A stretch of 64,000 bases of DNA from Pseudomonas kitaguniensis (GTDB lineage: Bacteria; Pseudomonadota; Gammaproteobacteria; Pseudomonadales; Pseudomonadaceae): NCBI RefSeq assembly GCF_009296165.1, contig NZ_VUAZ01000015.1:1-64000 (forward strand), written 5' to 3'. Each line of letters starts with the position of its first letter. The first letter of the stretch is position 1. A program made the position numbers and the translations under genes. The notes beneath the pieces were generated by a model. That model was not told the origin of the DNA. It was given only the letters and a program-made list of their open reading frames with translations, and did no database searches. Below are positions 36,937 to 45,815 of the stretch, in pieces.

Positions 36937-37566
36937 TTAAATCGGCGATAGGTGTTTAGGGATGTCGTCAGCATTTAACGTGCCGACAATCTGTATTTCA
37001 TTTTTGCTTGTTGTTTTTGCAAATAGGAGGCTCCCGTATTCGGGGCTCCATGATTGCCTGTGTTCGCTGAATTTTATTATATCTTTCATGCAGGTGTTGT
37101 GGGTCATCACTATAAGATTTCTGCCGGAGTTTTTGTGTTTGAGTAGCTTATCCACGATGTCGTTTCCGCAAATGGCCTCTCTATCGGATAGCAGGCTCGC
37201 TTTGCCTAGCATGAAGTCGGATGTTTGAACTGTTCTAGTCATTGGGCTAGTGAAAATAACAGCATCGTCAAAATCAAAGAGTGCTTTTAAATGAATACCT
37301 GTTTCTTCTGCTCTCTCGCTTCCAAGAGCTGTGATTCCTTCGTCTGGGTCTAAGCAGGGGTTGTTTGAGCGATCATAGCGCTCTTCGTGCCTTATTAACA
37401 AAATAACGTTCCCACCTTTCCAGTATTCAGAAAGTCCAGAGTCGATTAGTTTTTTATGTGTGTCTAAAACTTCTACGGTGTTTCTTGTAAAAGCCTCGTA
37501 AGCAAAAAATGTTGCGCTTATAAAACCAGTACTTAGTAGTATTTTTTGTAGACTGATATTTACCAT
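36937..37566 (-). CDS. Membrane-anchored histidine phosphatase family protein
   Basis: The 209-residue protein has an N-terminal hydrophobic segment and a histidine-phosphatase domain. It contains LLIRHEERYDR (catalytic His in the RHG-like motif, here RHE), ALGSERAEETG, TSPMTRTVQTS and VMTHNTC (second His). The family removes phosphate from varied substrates. Related periplasmic members act on lipopolysaccharide heptose. It is clearly AT-rich compared with its surroundings, which suggests transfer. The substrate is unknown. Confidence 0.75.
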   Translation of the reverse strand: MVNISLQKILLSTGFISATFFAYEAFTRNTVEVLDTHKKLIDSGLSEYWKGGNVILLIRHEERYDRSNNPCLDPDEGITALGSERAEETGIHLKALFDFDDAVIFTSPMTRTVQTSDFMLGKASLLSDREAICGNDIVDKLLKHKNSGRNLIVMTHNTCMKDIIKFSEHRQSWSPEYGSLLFAKTTSKNEIQIVGTLNADDIPKHLSPI

Positions 37567-37660
37567 TTGGGATGTCCAATATTTTAATTCTTATTGGTTG
37601 CGGTCGGTATTCATAGACTTTTTGAGCGTGAGTGCGAGCGCGGGCTGACTGTGTTGATTG

Positions 37661-38014
37661 CTATTTTTTGTAGATGACTTTCAGTTTTTTATTGACGTAG
37701 TCTTTTATGATTTCGTAGTCGGGATTGTAGGTGGCTAGAGTGTGGCCAGTACTGGCGACGGTAGCCGCAGCGGCTAAGACGACGCCAACAGGTAGAGATG
37801 CAGCTCCAATTACAGCGCCCAATATACCGCCTTGAGCGATAGCGCCTTTCACGTCGCTTTTGATTCGACACTTCAGCCCCTGGCTTTCAATCTTGGTTTC
37901 GACAAGTTTGATACCTGGTATGAAGTTGCCTCTAAGGCCATGGACCTCGAAGGATGTTTTGCTTCTCACGAGATCTTCAATCTGGGATTCGTCCAGGCCT
38001 TTTATGACATTCAT
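37661..38014 (-). CDS. Hypothetical protein with glycine-zipper membrane segment
   Basis: The 117-residue protein has AAGGAGCTC upstream of its ATG. The middle (about 58-95) is a Gly/Ala-rich hydrophobic hairpin (AIAQGGILGAVIGAASLPVG), as in glycine-zipper proteins that insert into membranes. A basic C-terminus follows. No family assigned. It is divergent from the XRE gene and lies beside its operators, so it may be controlled by it. Confidence 0.6.
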   Translation of the reverse strand: MNVIKGLDESQIEDLVRSKTSFEVHGLRGNFIPGIKLVETKIESQGLKCRIKSDVKGAIAQGGILGAVIGAASLPVGVVLAAAATVASTGHTLATYNPDYEIIKDYVNKKLKVIYKK

Positions 38015-38056
38015 GGTTTTTCTGAGCTCCTTGCAAGAGGTGGTAGTTAAAAGAAG

Positions 38057-38128
38057 GGTTGGATATCAACCTTTTGGGGTGAGTTTCGGCCTTTAAGGTC
38101 CTTCATGTCAACGGGTTGATGGTCAACC
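38057..38128. promoter_or_regulatory. Two GGTTG-N5-CAACC operators
   Basis: Perfect palindromes GGTTG-N5-CAACC lie at 38057-38071 and 38114-38128, centres 57 bp apart, between the divergent genes 37661-38014 and 38153-38500. A further GGTTG follows at 38133. They are likely binding sites of the XRE protein encoded next to them. Confidence 0.7.
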
Positions 38129-38152
38129 ATCCAGGTTGGACTGGAGGGTGGC

Positions 38153-38500
38153 ATGTCAAAAACCAAATCAAATCAGCTGGCAGAACTCGTTGGGCAGGCG
38201 ATTGCCCGCCAGCGCGTTCGTTGCAAACTGAACCAGGAGCAGGTTGCGGAAAAGCTTGGAATTGGAAGCGAGGCTGTATCCCGTATCGAGCGCGGTATCG
38301 TCATGCCTAACATCGAGCGCTTGGTTGAGTTGGCGGCAGTTTTTGGCTGTGAGACCGCTGACTTGCTGACTGAAGGGAGTTCTCGCCCAGAGGACCAGGC
38401 GCGCAGGCTTTATGGTTTACTCTCCAGACTTGGGACGCATGACCGCGACTTTGTCCTGGACATGGTGGAGCGTCTTGTTACCAGACTTGATCGCGGCTGA
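38153..38500 (+). CDS. XRE-family transcriptional regulator
   Basis: The 115-residue protein has an N-terminal Cro/C1-type helix-turn-helix (IARQRVRCKLNQEQVAEKLG, then SEAVSRIERGIVMPNIERL) and a helical tail that may dimerise. GGAGGG precedes ATG 38153. The palindrome pair just upstream suggests that it regulates itself and the divergent gene. Confidence 0.88.
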   Translation: MSKTKSNQLAELVGQAIARQRVRCKLNQEQVAEKLGIGSEAVSRIERGIVMPNIERLVELAAVFGCETADLLTEGSSRPEDQARRLYGLLSRLGTHDRDFVLDMVERLVTRLDRG

Positions 38501-38566
38501 TTGGCCCCGTCATGAGGGTCCCAGAGCTCTTGCCTCGCCGATGTCCTCAGCACAGGCAGGTTTGAC

Positions 38567-39460
38567 TTAGTTGGCCTGCGAAGCGAGAGATTCCAACTTG
38601 TCCGCAAGGCAGTTGGGTGTTGGCAACGACTCACCTTGGATTTTGGTGCTAGCGGTCTCCATGTTTCCAAAGAACTCCTCGATTACGACGTGACTGTCCT
38701 CCTCGCTTTCTTCGAAGGCGCGATTGCTGAAACCCCGGCGAGCGGCGTCATCCAGAGCCGTCTGGTCGAAACCAACTGCTATGCGTTGTGTATCAAGTTC
38801 GCTCGCCTTTTGTAGTGCTTCGGTCATGTCCATGCCACTACGTACCGTGAGGTCGACGTAAAAGATCGGCGTACCGTGGCTCTGGCGGGTGGATTTGCCG
38901 CGTAGACGCAGCTCCAGCGGTATGCAGGCCAGTCGACGGCCTGAGATTGCTTGGAAGTAATGCAGACGAGCGGCCAGGGTGCGAATGCTATTGAAACCGG
39001 TGGTGCGGAACACAAAGCTACCCAGCGAATCGTCATCGCCAATGACCACATTCAGTCGGCCATAAGGCTTACAGGCCCCTCCTTTGGCCAGTAGGCAAAC
39101 ATCCGGCGAAGGGCAGGGCAGCGACTGCATGCCGTCCTGGGTCATGCGTTTGCAGGTTTCACCGTTACCGACACACAGCGGGCGGCCGGATTGCCGGTCG
39201 AACAGGGTGTAGTCGGCCCGAAAATTCAGCTCCGGCTCGTTGAACAATAGACGTACTGGAATGCTGCGCAGCTTGTCCTCCTTACCCTGGCGCAGTTCAT
39301 CGTTAAGTGGGTGCAGTAACCAGCCATCCCTGCTTTGCACCTGTGAGGTGATGGTGAATTGATCGTCTTTTTCCGGTAGGCGCTTACCGTTTTTCTCGAC
39401 GATTTTACCAATGGAAATACGTCCGAGCACGGGCGGTGAAATGACCAGGCCTTTGAGCAT
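38567..39460 (-). CDS. Metal-binding / recombination-directionality-factor-like protein
   Basis: The 297-residue protein starts MLKGLVISPPVLGRISIG, as in a plasmid- and ICE-borne family annotated as hydrolase or metal-binding proteins with similarity to phage recombination directionality factors. It contains a cysteine cluster (CVGNGETCKRM, then LPCPSPDVCLLAKGGACKPYG), which probably binds zinc or an iron-sulfur cluster. AAGGAG lies seven bases before ATG 39460; the longer open frame to 39850 overlaps the next gene and is not supported. It clusters with the YqaJ and DUF932 genes. Confidence 0.75.
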   Translation of the reverse strand: MLKGLVISPPVLGRISIGKIVEKNGKRLPEKDDQFTITSQVQSRDGWLLHPLNDELRQGKEDKLRSIPVRLLFNEPELNFRADYTLFDRQSGRPLCVGNGETCKRMTQDGMQSLPCPSPDVCLLAKGGACKPYGRLNVVIGDDDSLGSFVFRTTGFNSIRTLAARLHYFQAISGRRLACIPLELRLRGKSTRQSHGTPIFYVDLTVRSGMDMTEALQKASELDTQRIAVGFDQTALDDAARRGFSNRAFEESEEDSHVVIEEFFGNMETASTKIQGESLPTPNCLADKLESLASQAN

Positions 39461-39534
39461 GGTGGTTCTCCTTGGAAGTGAAAATGGCCACCCGAAAACT
39501 GAATCGCGTAAGGATGGCCAGAGAGGAAGAAAGA

Positions 39535-40539
39535 TCAGTTGATAAGGACGCGGCGGCTGCCTTCCTTGCGCTTGCTGAAGCGGACTTGCAGATAGGGCTT
39601 CTCCTTCAGCAGGCGCTCGACATCCAGCACTGTGCTGTCTTTGGAGCGTTTCCAGCTGATAAAGCCATTGCTGAACTGCGCACGTGTGGCTTCGCCCATG
39701 GCTTGCAGCAGGATCTGTTTCAGTTGAGATTCGCGGCTTTCTTTTGCCGTAATGGACTGCCGAACAGCTTTGAGCTCCAAGTAGGTCGCGGCCAATCCAG
39801 CATTGGCGCTGAAGTCCACGGTTCGGCCGTTGTCCTGAGGGTAGAGGCAACGCAGTGCCGCTTCAGATGAGGCGCTGCCATCGACCGGAGGCGGGGTGTC
39901 GGTTTGTACGTATTGCCAGAACTTGCGTTCCAGTTCGATCAGGCGAGCAATCATCTGCTCGTCCCGTTCGATGCGGTAAATCTCTAAATGCTGGCCACCA
40001 AGCAGAACTGCAACATCAGCCGCCTGCTTGCCGGTGACAGCTAACTGGTGCATGACCTGCAATTGCACATACTCAGGCACGCCTTCTTTCCAGAGGCGTG
40101 CTCCGTTTATGCCGGCAGTCTTGCATTCAAGGATTTGTACATCATCGGCACCGGTCACTTCTCGGTCGATGTTGGCGAGCATCCAGGGCAGTTCTGGGTC
40201 AGGGTGCTGTAGCACGGCGTTTATTCGTCGCACCTTCTTACCGGTGCGTTTGCTGTAATGCCAGGCCACGATGGGCTCCAGCACATTGCCCCAATAGGCA
40301 GGGCTTTCCTCATCATGAGGGTCTATTTTCGGTAATGTAGCGTCCCGGCCCGTCTTTTCAAGCCACAACTCCAGCTGCGATTTATACGGGTTCAGGCCAA
40401 CCGCTGCGCCTGCGTCTGAGCTGCCAATGCCTTGTTTGCGCACGGTGAGCCAGTCTTCACGGGGCAGTTCTTTGGTGCCGATTAAACGAAGGGCTGGACG
40501 GCTCTTGTAAGCATTTTCATTTCTAGGAATCGCTTTCAT
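39535..40539 (-). CDS. YqaJ-family (lambda-exonuclease-like) recombinase nuclease
   Basis: The 334-residue protein shows YqaJ motifs: RKQGIGSSDAGAAVGLNPYK, WGNVLEPIVAWHY and a D-x-E-x-K-type core (NIDREVTGADDVQILECKT). Such nucleases resect double-stranded ends for annealing by a RecT/Beta-like partner. No recT gene is visible nearby, which is unusual. The neighbouring DUF932 gene is a common companion in plasmids and ICEs. Confidence 0.88.
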   Translation of the reverse strand: MKAIPRNENAYKSRPALRLIGTKELPREDWLTVRKQGIGSSDAGAAVGLNPYKSQLELWLEKTGRDATLPKIDPHDEESPAYWGNVLEPIVAWHYSKRTGKKVRRINAVLQHPDPELPWMLANIDREVTGADDVQILECKTAGINGARLWKEGVPEYVQLQVMHQLAVTGKQAADVAVLLGGQHLEIYRIERDEQMIARLIELERKFWQYVQTDTPPPVDGSASSEAALRCLYPQDNGRTVDFSANAGLAATYLELKAVRQSITAKESRESQLKQILLQAMGEATRAQFSNGFISWKRSKDSTVLDVERLLKEKPYLQVRFSKRKEGSRRVLIN

Positions 40540-40561
40540 GAGAGATACCTTGCGGACATAA

Positions 40562-40596
40562 AAATGCCCGTTGAGCTGGATGCTGAACGGGCGTTA
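40562..40596 (-). terminator. Terminator between the DUF932 and yqaJ-like genes
   Basis: On the minus strand GCCCGTT pairs with AACGGGC across a 13-base loop and is followed by ATTTTTATG. It lies after the DUF932 gene. Confidence 0.5.
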
Positions 40597-40618
40597 TGGT
40601 TGAAGGGGAGAAGGCATT

Positions 40619-41587
40619 TCACGCCGCGAGTTGCAGGGCCGCCTCCAATGCCCGTTGCTTGATTTGCGCCCCCTGGCCGAACCAGGCGGAGTCCATGCGG
40701 TACTCGTTGCTACGTGCTCTGCGCTCGTGATCGACATACTCGGTCACGGCGTTGAGCAGACCCCAGGCAGTGCCCTGTGACGACTCAAGCGTTGCGCCAC
40801 GCCCACGTCCTTCGTACAGGCTTTGTACTTTGCGCAGGGCACGTTCGTTGGGGAGGACTTCAGCTAGTTTGCTATTGGGCGTTACTTCACACAGCACGGA
40901 CATGAAGAATCCCATAGCCTCGTGCCACTGGACTTTACGCTCGGCCAGCACGCGCATGCGATACATGAACTCGTCCCATTGCGAGACTGCTACACCCAAT
41001 TGCTTTTTGACGACCCGAGCATCGAAGCGGGTGCTGTGCGGCACCTTGATGGCGCGTGTGGTGCCATCCAGGGCGATGGTCAAAGTGTTGTTGCAGACCA
41101 CGCGAACGCTGGTCGGCGTGGCCGTGGTGGCGAGCGTGCCGTCACAGGAGGTCGCCAGCAACAAATAGCCATTGACCTGATCATTGCCCTTCAATGCGGT
41201 GTTTTGTCCCGTTCGCGCTAGCGCCCAGAACTTACGACCGCCTTTGAGCACTCCAGCGGTTTCCAGCTCATAGCCGGACACTTCAGTCAGGTCTCGGTAG
41301 AACTCCATCACCTCACGCGGCTGAACTATTTGATAGCGGTTGGAAACCACCGACAGCGGTGCCTTGGTGTCGGAACGGTACAGCACCTTTTGTTCCGGGA
41401 ATGAGTGAATGCTGCCCATATGGCCGATAGCATCGGCCTTGAAGTGAACCGGGCTTTCCTGGATCTGCCAGTCCATACCGGCTTCACGCTGCCAGATTTC
41501 AATAGGTTGTTTTTGAGTCAGCTGACTGCCGAGGCCATGCCACGGAGTTGCACCAGCGTAAGCCATTTGTTCGATTTGATGAGCCAT
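40619..41587 (-). CDS. DUF932 protein (phage/plasmid-like)
   Basis: The 322-residue protein starts MAHQIEQMAYAGATPWHGLG, the hallmark of DUF932 (phage/plasmid-like protein), and contains VVSNRYQIVQPREVMEFYRD. The function is unknown, but these proteins are frequent in plasmids, ICEs and phages next to YqaJ exonucleases and probably aid recombination or maintenance. Confidence 0.9.
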   Translation of the reverse strand: MAHQIEQMAYAGATPWHGLGSQLTQKQPIEIWQREAGMDWQIQESPVHFKADAIGHMGSIHSFPEQKVLYRSDTKAPLSVVSNRYQIVQPREVMEFYRDLTEVSGYELETAGVLKGGRKFWALARTGQNTALKGNDQVNGYLLLATSCDGTLATTATPTSVRVVCNNTLTIALDGTTRAIKVPHSTRFDARVVKKQLGVAVSQWDEFMYRMRVLAERKVQWHEAMGFFMSVLCEVTPNSKLAEVLPNERALRKVQSLYEGRGRGATLESSQGTAWGLLNAVTEYVDHERRARSNEYRMDSAWFGQGAQIKQRALEAALQLAA

Positions 41588-41678
41588 GATTATGATTCCT
41601 TAGGGGGCGAGCCGGCATAAAGGCCACGCATCGCGTGGCCCTGTCCGAACGTATTAAAAGAGAGAAGTGGGAAATGGT

Positions 41679-42008
41679 TTAAGCAGGGAGGTTAAAGCGA
41701 TGCCCACAGATCAGGCAGAGGTTGTGGGCGAGTACATGACGGTCAAGCTTGTCGCCCAGTTGAGCGCCGAATGCACAGCCGCCAGCGCCGCCAACAAGCC
41801 CGCCGAGAATCGCGCCAGAAACGGCTTCGAGAGCGACGCCGAAGGGACCGGCAACTGCGCCGACGGTGGCACCCGCTTGACTGCCGGCTAATGCTGCACT
41901 GACACCGCGTGCTGCGCCGCCGACCGTACCGAGTGCAGCTGCAATTTTCATGGCTTGGTGAAAGGAAGCGATTTTGGGTGAGTTACAGCGAGGGCACTGC
42001 AATGACAT
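41679..42008 (-). CDS. Zinc-ribbon protein interrupted by a glycine-zipper hairpin
   Basis: The 109-residue protein begins MSLQCPRCNSPKI and ends LCLICGHRFNLPA. The two Cys pairs would form one zinc ribbon, yet they are separated by about 80 residues of Gly/Ala-rich hydrophobic sequence (GTVGGAARGVSAALAG, then GAILGGLVGGAGG). ATG 42008 has GGAG nine bases upstream. A decayed relative of the middle part lies at 60380-60512. Function unknown; a membrane-linked role is possible. Confidence 0.6.
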   Translation of the reverse strand: MSLQCPRCNSPKIASFHQAMKIAAALGTVGGAARGVSAALAGSQAGATVGAVAGPFGVALEAVSGAILGGLVGGAGGCAFGAQLGDKLDRHVLAHNLCLICGHRFNLPA

Positions 42009-42172
42009 GGTTTGAGGCTCCATGGTGGGGTGTCATAGCAGTGATGTAGGGTTAAGTTTTTTTCGAATCGAATATGCATTTATGATGCGTGATTTGATCG
42101 GTGCAGCAGAAGTCGGCCCAGGCTGTGTAAAAACTGAGGCGCCGTTTTATGAATATTGTGTTTTTGGGGCTA

Positions 42173-42184
42173 CCCCCCCCCCCC
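42173..42184 (+). repeat. Run of twelve C
   Basis: A C12 homopolymer, then GGG, within a 274-bp gap that contains no credible gene. Such runs slip easily and may differ between isolates. Confidence 0.6.
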
Positions 42185-42282
42185 GGGACCGATACGTTAA
42201 AGGGCGGCTAATTGCCGCCTGCTGGATATTCCAGTAGAGGACTTATCGGGATAGCGCCGAGTACGCTTGCTTAACCGTTACC

Positions 42283-44313
42283 CTAATCGATGGTGAAAAC
42301 CCTTTGGTAATGGCATTGCAGTGCCGCCAGCATGGCAGCCTGATGAGCATCGGCCGCGACCTCTCCCCACGTTTCCTTCGAATAGATCAAGTCCATTTTC
42401 AGGGAGTCAGGCCGCTTCTCGTACGCCCGTTTGTTGAGGAATCGCTGGCGCTTTTCGTTGTAGGGCAGATTACCGTACTCCGAGTTGATACTGCGCGAGA
42501 CAAGCGCGAGATTGCCAAAGCGGTCCAACCAATCCCGCGAGACCGTGTTGGTATCGATCGCCTGTGGGGTCTGCGGCGAAATATGCTCTACCGAGTTCTT
42601 CGCGGTGAAGCGGAAATTGCCCCAGAACTCATTATCACGTTGCTGTTCATACCAAAGCACGAAGTCCAGTTTATAGAACCAGTAATGCGCAAATCTGACG
42701 CCATGGTCCTCAGTCAGCACAGCTTCGAACTGCAGCGCCGAAGCGGTACGCCAGGGATCGTCCATAAACCGGCGGCTACGTACGACCAGCGATGCATCCG
42801 TCACTTCTCCAAGCAGCTGGTTATCCAGATGGCATAGGAAGCCGAAGTACCGCTCGATTTCACCGCCACCACCCCGCACGGTGTGCGCATGCTTGTGGAT
42901 AAAGTACAGGAAGGGGGTCAGCCAGTAATGGGTGGTGATTTCCTGCGAGTGATACAGCATGCTCTGCAGCAACGATAGGCCCTGGTGCACGGCATTGTCG
43001 CGACTGCGATTGATGTAACGCTTGTCTTCACTGGCGGAAATCGAGGTGTGGCAGACCTGATGGATTTCGTCATCGCCCTGATCGATCCACTTGATCACAT
43101 ACTCGTCCCACAGCACACGCATGCGCCAGAGCAGATCAATGAACCCTTGCGCCCTTGCCACACGCTGCGCCGAATCCGCTGGCGTTAGCAAGTGAGCTTC
43201 AAATAGGGCGAGCAGATGCCGATCCATCACACGCGGCAGATCTGCTTGCCCTTGCTCCTTCAGCCATATACGCAACACATGCAGCAAGAAGAGTGGAAAG
43301 CCGATGATGCTCCGCGCCCAGGGGGCTTCTCCGTCATCCTCCGTGATAGCTGCCGAAGCCGCGCCGATATCGGTAACAGAGCCGTCAACGATGGCCTGCA
43401 AGGTTAGGCGGTCGTAGCCATCCGCTTGCGCGGAGTGCGTCTTTCGATCGAGCAGCCCGTGCACGGCGCCTGCATGGAGCAGTTGCCCCTTGTTATAGAG
43501 ATCCCCCAGTCGGTGCGCCTCCAGCTGGGTTTCCAGACACAGATTGCGCTCGACAAAGCCACTCATGTCGGCACAGGCATTCCATAATGCCGCGAAACGG
43601 AAACGGCTTTCCGCGGGGATGTCCTGCAGCAACCTAGCCTTGAGAATCTCGTGATGCTGTAGCTGGATACCACGGTTGTTGATGACTTCGAACAGCTTGT
43701 TCAGGTCCATGCCCTCAGGCACCTTCGTGAGCACCAGGGATACATTGCGATACACGAAGCCGGCCAGCGCCTTGAGATATTCATCATCGACAGGCCCGCC
43801 GTCAGCACGCTTGTATGTCTGCGCGAAGGAGGCCATCAATTGCTGAGCCTCTCTCATACTCTGAGTATCGATGATTTCGCTGCTCGTCGCTTTTCCCCCC
43901 GGCATCATGCTGGCAAGGAAGTCGTTCACCTGCTCCCGGATGGAGAAGTGCAGACGCGGAATCGTCCCTTCCTTCAGCACAACCCTACTGAAGTCCTCCA
44001 TCACCTGGCTCCATACCGGCACCGTGCTGAGCATCCACAACGTGGTGAAACGCTGCTGGCCGTCGATCAGGTCGAAGCGGCGCACGCCCTGAATGCGATC
44101 GTCATTGATAGTTTTTTCCACCAACAGCGTGCCGCCCAGGAAGAACTGCGTGTCTCCTCGATCGAAAGCATTGGCTATGTCTGTCAGCAGTGTTTTGATC
44201 TGCTCATCACCCCACACATACAGGCGCTGGTAAATCGGCACATTGAAACACCACGCAGCGTCTTTCCTGTTGGCCAGCTGTTGTAGAGTGCAGAGGCCGG
44301 AATCAATGCTCAT
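42283..44313 (-). CDS. DUF262-DUF1524 protein (GmrSD-like nuclease)
   Basis: The 676-residue protein has the DUF262 nucleotide-binding motifs VPIYQRLYVWGDEQI (26-40) and LIDGQQRFTT (82-91). The C-terminal DUF1524-type HNH core reads SVEHISPQ near 575-582, then FGNLALVS and N-x-x-YNEKRQRF. This is the architecture of GmrSD type IV restriction enzymes and SspE, in which NTP hydrolysis is coupled to DNA cutting. I chose ATG 44313, with GGAG six bases before it, overlapping the upstream DUF262 gene by 11 bp. It is the last gene of a four-gene minus-strand cassette with a second DUF262 gene and a HEPN gene. Confidence 0.88.
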   Translation of the reverse strand: MSIDSGLCTLQQLANRKDAAWCFNVPIYQRLYVWGDEQIKTLLTDIANAFDRGDTQFFLGGTLLVEKTINDDRIQGVRRFDLIDGQQRFTTLWMLSTVPVWSQVMEDFSRVVLKEGTIPRLHFSIREQVNDFLASMMPGGKATSSEIIDTQSMREAQQLMASFAQTYKRADGGPVDDEYLKALAGFVYRNVSLVLTKVPEGMDLNKLFEVINNRGIQLQHHEILKARLLQDIPAESRFRFAALWNACADMSGFVERNLCLETQLEAHRLGDLYNKGQLLHAGAVHGLLDRKTHSAQADGYDRLTLQAIVDGSVTDIGAASAAITEDDGEAPWARSIIGFPLFLLHVLRIWLKEQGQADLPRVMDRHLLALFEAHLLTPADSAQRVARAQGFIDLLWRMRVLWDEYVIKWIDQGDDEIHQVCHTSISASEDKRYINRSRDNAVHQGLSLLQSMLYHSQEITTHYWLTPFLYFIHKHAHTVRGGGGEIERYFGFLCHLDNQLLGEVTDASLVVRSRRFMDDPWRTASALQFEAVLTEDHGVRFAHYWFYKLDFVLWYEQQRDNEFWGNFRFTAKNSVEHISPQTPQAIDTNTVSRDWLDRFGNLALVSRSINSEYGNLPYNEKRQRFLNKRAYEKRPDSLKMDLIYSKETWGEVAADAHQAAMLAALQCHYQRVFTID

Positions 44314-45799
44314 GGCGAGCTCCATGGGAGGCTTTAAGAAACAGCTCAAGCCATTGTGATTTGTCCGCAAGGTTGCGGCATTCAGGATCCGCCTGCACCT
44401 TGTAGAACGCCAGAACAGCCCGTTTGTATCGACCTTGCACACCATTCCCCACTTCAATCGTTTCATCGGCATACAACGATGCCACGGCCTGTTGGCGTTT
44501 TTGCAGAAAGTCCAACACCTGTTTCGGATGGTAGCTTTGTGCGATCACATCCAGCAGGTTTAGCTCGGCCAACCTGAAGAAGTTGGCGGCGGTTTCCTGC
44601 TTGACCTGTTTTTTCTCCAGGCGAATTGCGCCCAGCAGAAACTCCAGGCGTAAGGCAAACGCGGTCAGTTGCTCGACTTCGAACTGATCCATGTACACCA
44701 GGCTGCAGAGCATGAAAATTTCGCGCAGATACTCTTGGTTGTTGCACAGCAGCTGTCGATATATCGCGCGGAAAAAACTCACCTGTGCGCAGGGCACAGC
44801 ATCGTTCATCAGCCTCTGCAGCAGGGCGGCATACTTGTCTGCGTAGAGAAAGAAGCCCACGCCCTCATGAATGGGCTGGCGCAGTGCCATCGGCAAGTTC
44901 GCGGGGTTGTGGCTGATGCGCAGTTGACTGCCGTGCAGTACGTGCTCTCCGTCGCCCGTCAGCGTCAACGCAGTTGCCAGCCGATTGTGTCGGGTGGCGT
45001 AGAGCGGCACGCTGTCGACGCTGCTGCGGCTGTCCGCAACGTGGTTCCATGTGTCGCACTGGAACTCGGTCAGCAGCGTCTCGTGTCTGCCCGCTGGAGT
45101 TTGCGCACCGCGCCAACGCCGCGCACGCCAGAGAAAACGATTGAACAGGTTGGGGGCAAAATCATGGCCAGGCGATAGAATCGCGGGTTGACGTTGCAGC
45201 GCCTCCCAGCGCTCGGCGCAGTGCTGCTGCAGGGCTGTCTTCAGATGGCCCTCAGCGTCTGCGTGATCGATCGCACGCAGGTGATAGGCCTTGAGCAGGT
45301 CGGTGGCCCGCAGAGGCACGCCGCGATTGTTCTGGGTATCGAAAAAGGTAAAGGCAAGGTCGCTGCTGTCCACCTCGATCACCGTCAGACGAAGCTTTCC
45401 GATGATCTCCGGTGCAATCGGCTCTTGCTGCTTCAACGCTTGAATCCCTTCACGGATATGTCGTGCGGACTGCCCCGAATAGCTGAGCACCTGGCCCGCT
45501 GGCAGTGCACCGGTCGCGCGGTGATACAGCAGCGACAACGCCGTGATGCGCTGCTGACCGTCGATGATGAACCTTCTCGATTGGTGCACATCGCGATGCA
45601 GCAATACCGCGCCAATGTAGTATGGTAAGGTTTTGTCCGGCTGGCCTGCGAACTCTGCGAGATCACTGGTCAGTTGCAACAGCTTGTCCGGGCCCCACAC
45701 GAAGCCGCGCTGATAACTGTCCAGTGCCAATGGCCAACCTAGCTTTAGCAGATCGTCGAATGCCAGGGTGCTGACCCGGACAGGAGATTCACGCGTCAT
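44303..45799 (-). CDS. Second DUF262 protein, without DUF1524
   Basis: The 498-residue protein has its own DUF262 domain: LALDSYQRGFVWGPDKLLQL (25-44), FIIDGQQRITALSLLYHR (77-94) and FFDTQNNRGVPL. The rest is helical and contains no HNH core, so it may act as a sensor or NTPase partner of the full-length DUF262-DUF1524 protein encoded downstream. The overlap with that gene (11 bp) and the 16-bp gap to the acidic-protein gene upstream show tight co-expression. Confidence 0.85.
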   Translation of the reverse strand: MTRESPVRVSTLAFDDLLKLGWPLALDSYQRGFVWGPDKLLQLTSDLAEFAGQPDKTLPYYIGAVLLHRDVHQSRRFIIDGQQRITALSLLYHRATGALPAGQVLSYSGQSARHIREGIQALKQQEPIAPEIIGKLRLTVIEVDSSDLAFTFFDTQNNRGVPLRATDLLKAYHLRAIDHADAEGHLKTALQQHCAERWEALQRQPAILSPGHDFAPNLFNRFLWRARRWRGAQTPAGRHETLLTEFQCDTWNHVADSRSSVDSVPLYATRHNRLATALTLTGDGEHVLHGSQLRISHNPANLPMALRQPIHEGVGFFLYADKYAALLQRLMNDAVPCAQVSFFRAIYRQLLCNNQEYLREIFMLCSLVYMDQFEVEQLTAFALRLEFLLGAIRLEKKQVKQETAANFFRLAELNLLDVIAQSYHPKQVLDFLQKRQQAVASLYADETIEVGNGVQGRYKRAVLAFYKVQADPECRNLADKSQWLELFLKASHGARHEH

Positions 45800-45815
45800 T
45801 TATCGGCTCCCCTGC

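Noticed and set aside
38567..39850. Longer 427-residue version of the metal-binding protein
   Set aside because: The extra N-terminal part overlaps the YqaJ gene in another frame and looks like shadow sequence; the family start is at 39460 with a good ribosome site.
42022..42237. 71-codon plus frame across the C12 run
   Set aside because: The frame passes through the homopolymer, has no family features and lies in a low-coding gap. A GGCTGTGTAAAAACT start reminiscent of some IS ends was noticed but no transposase or second end was found.
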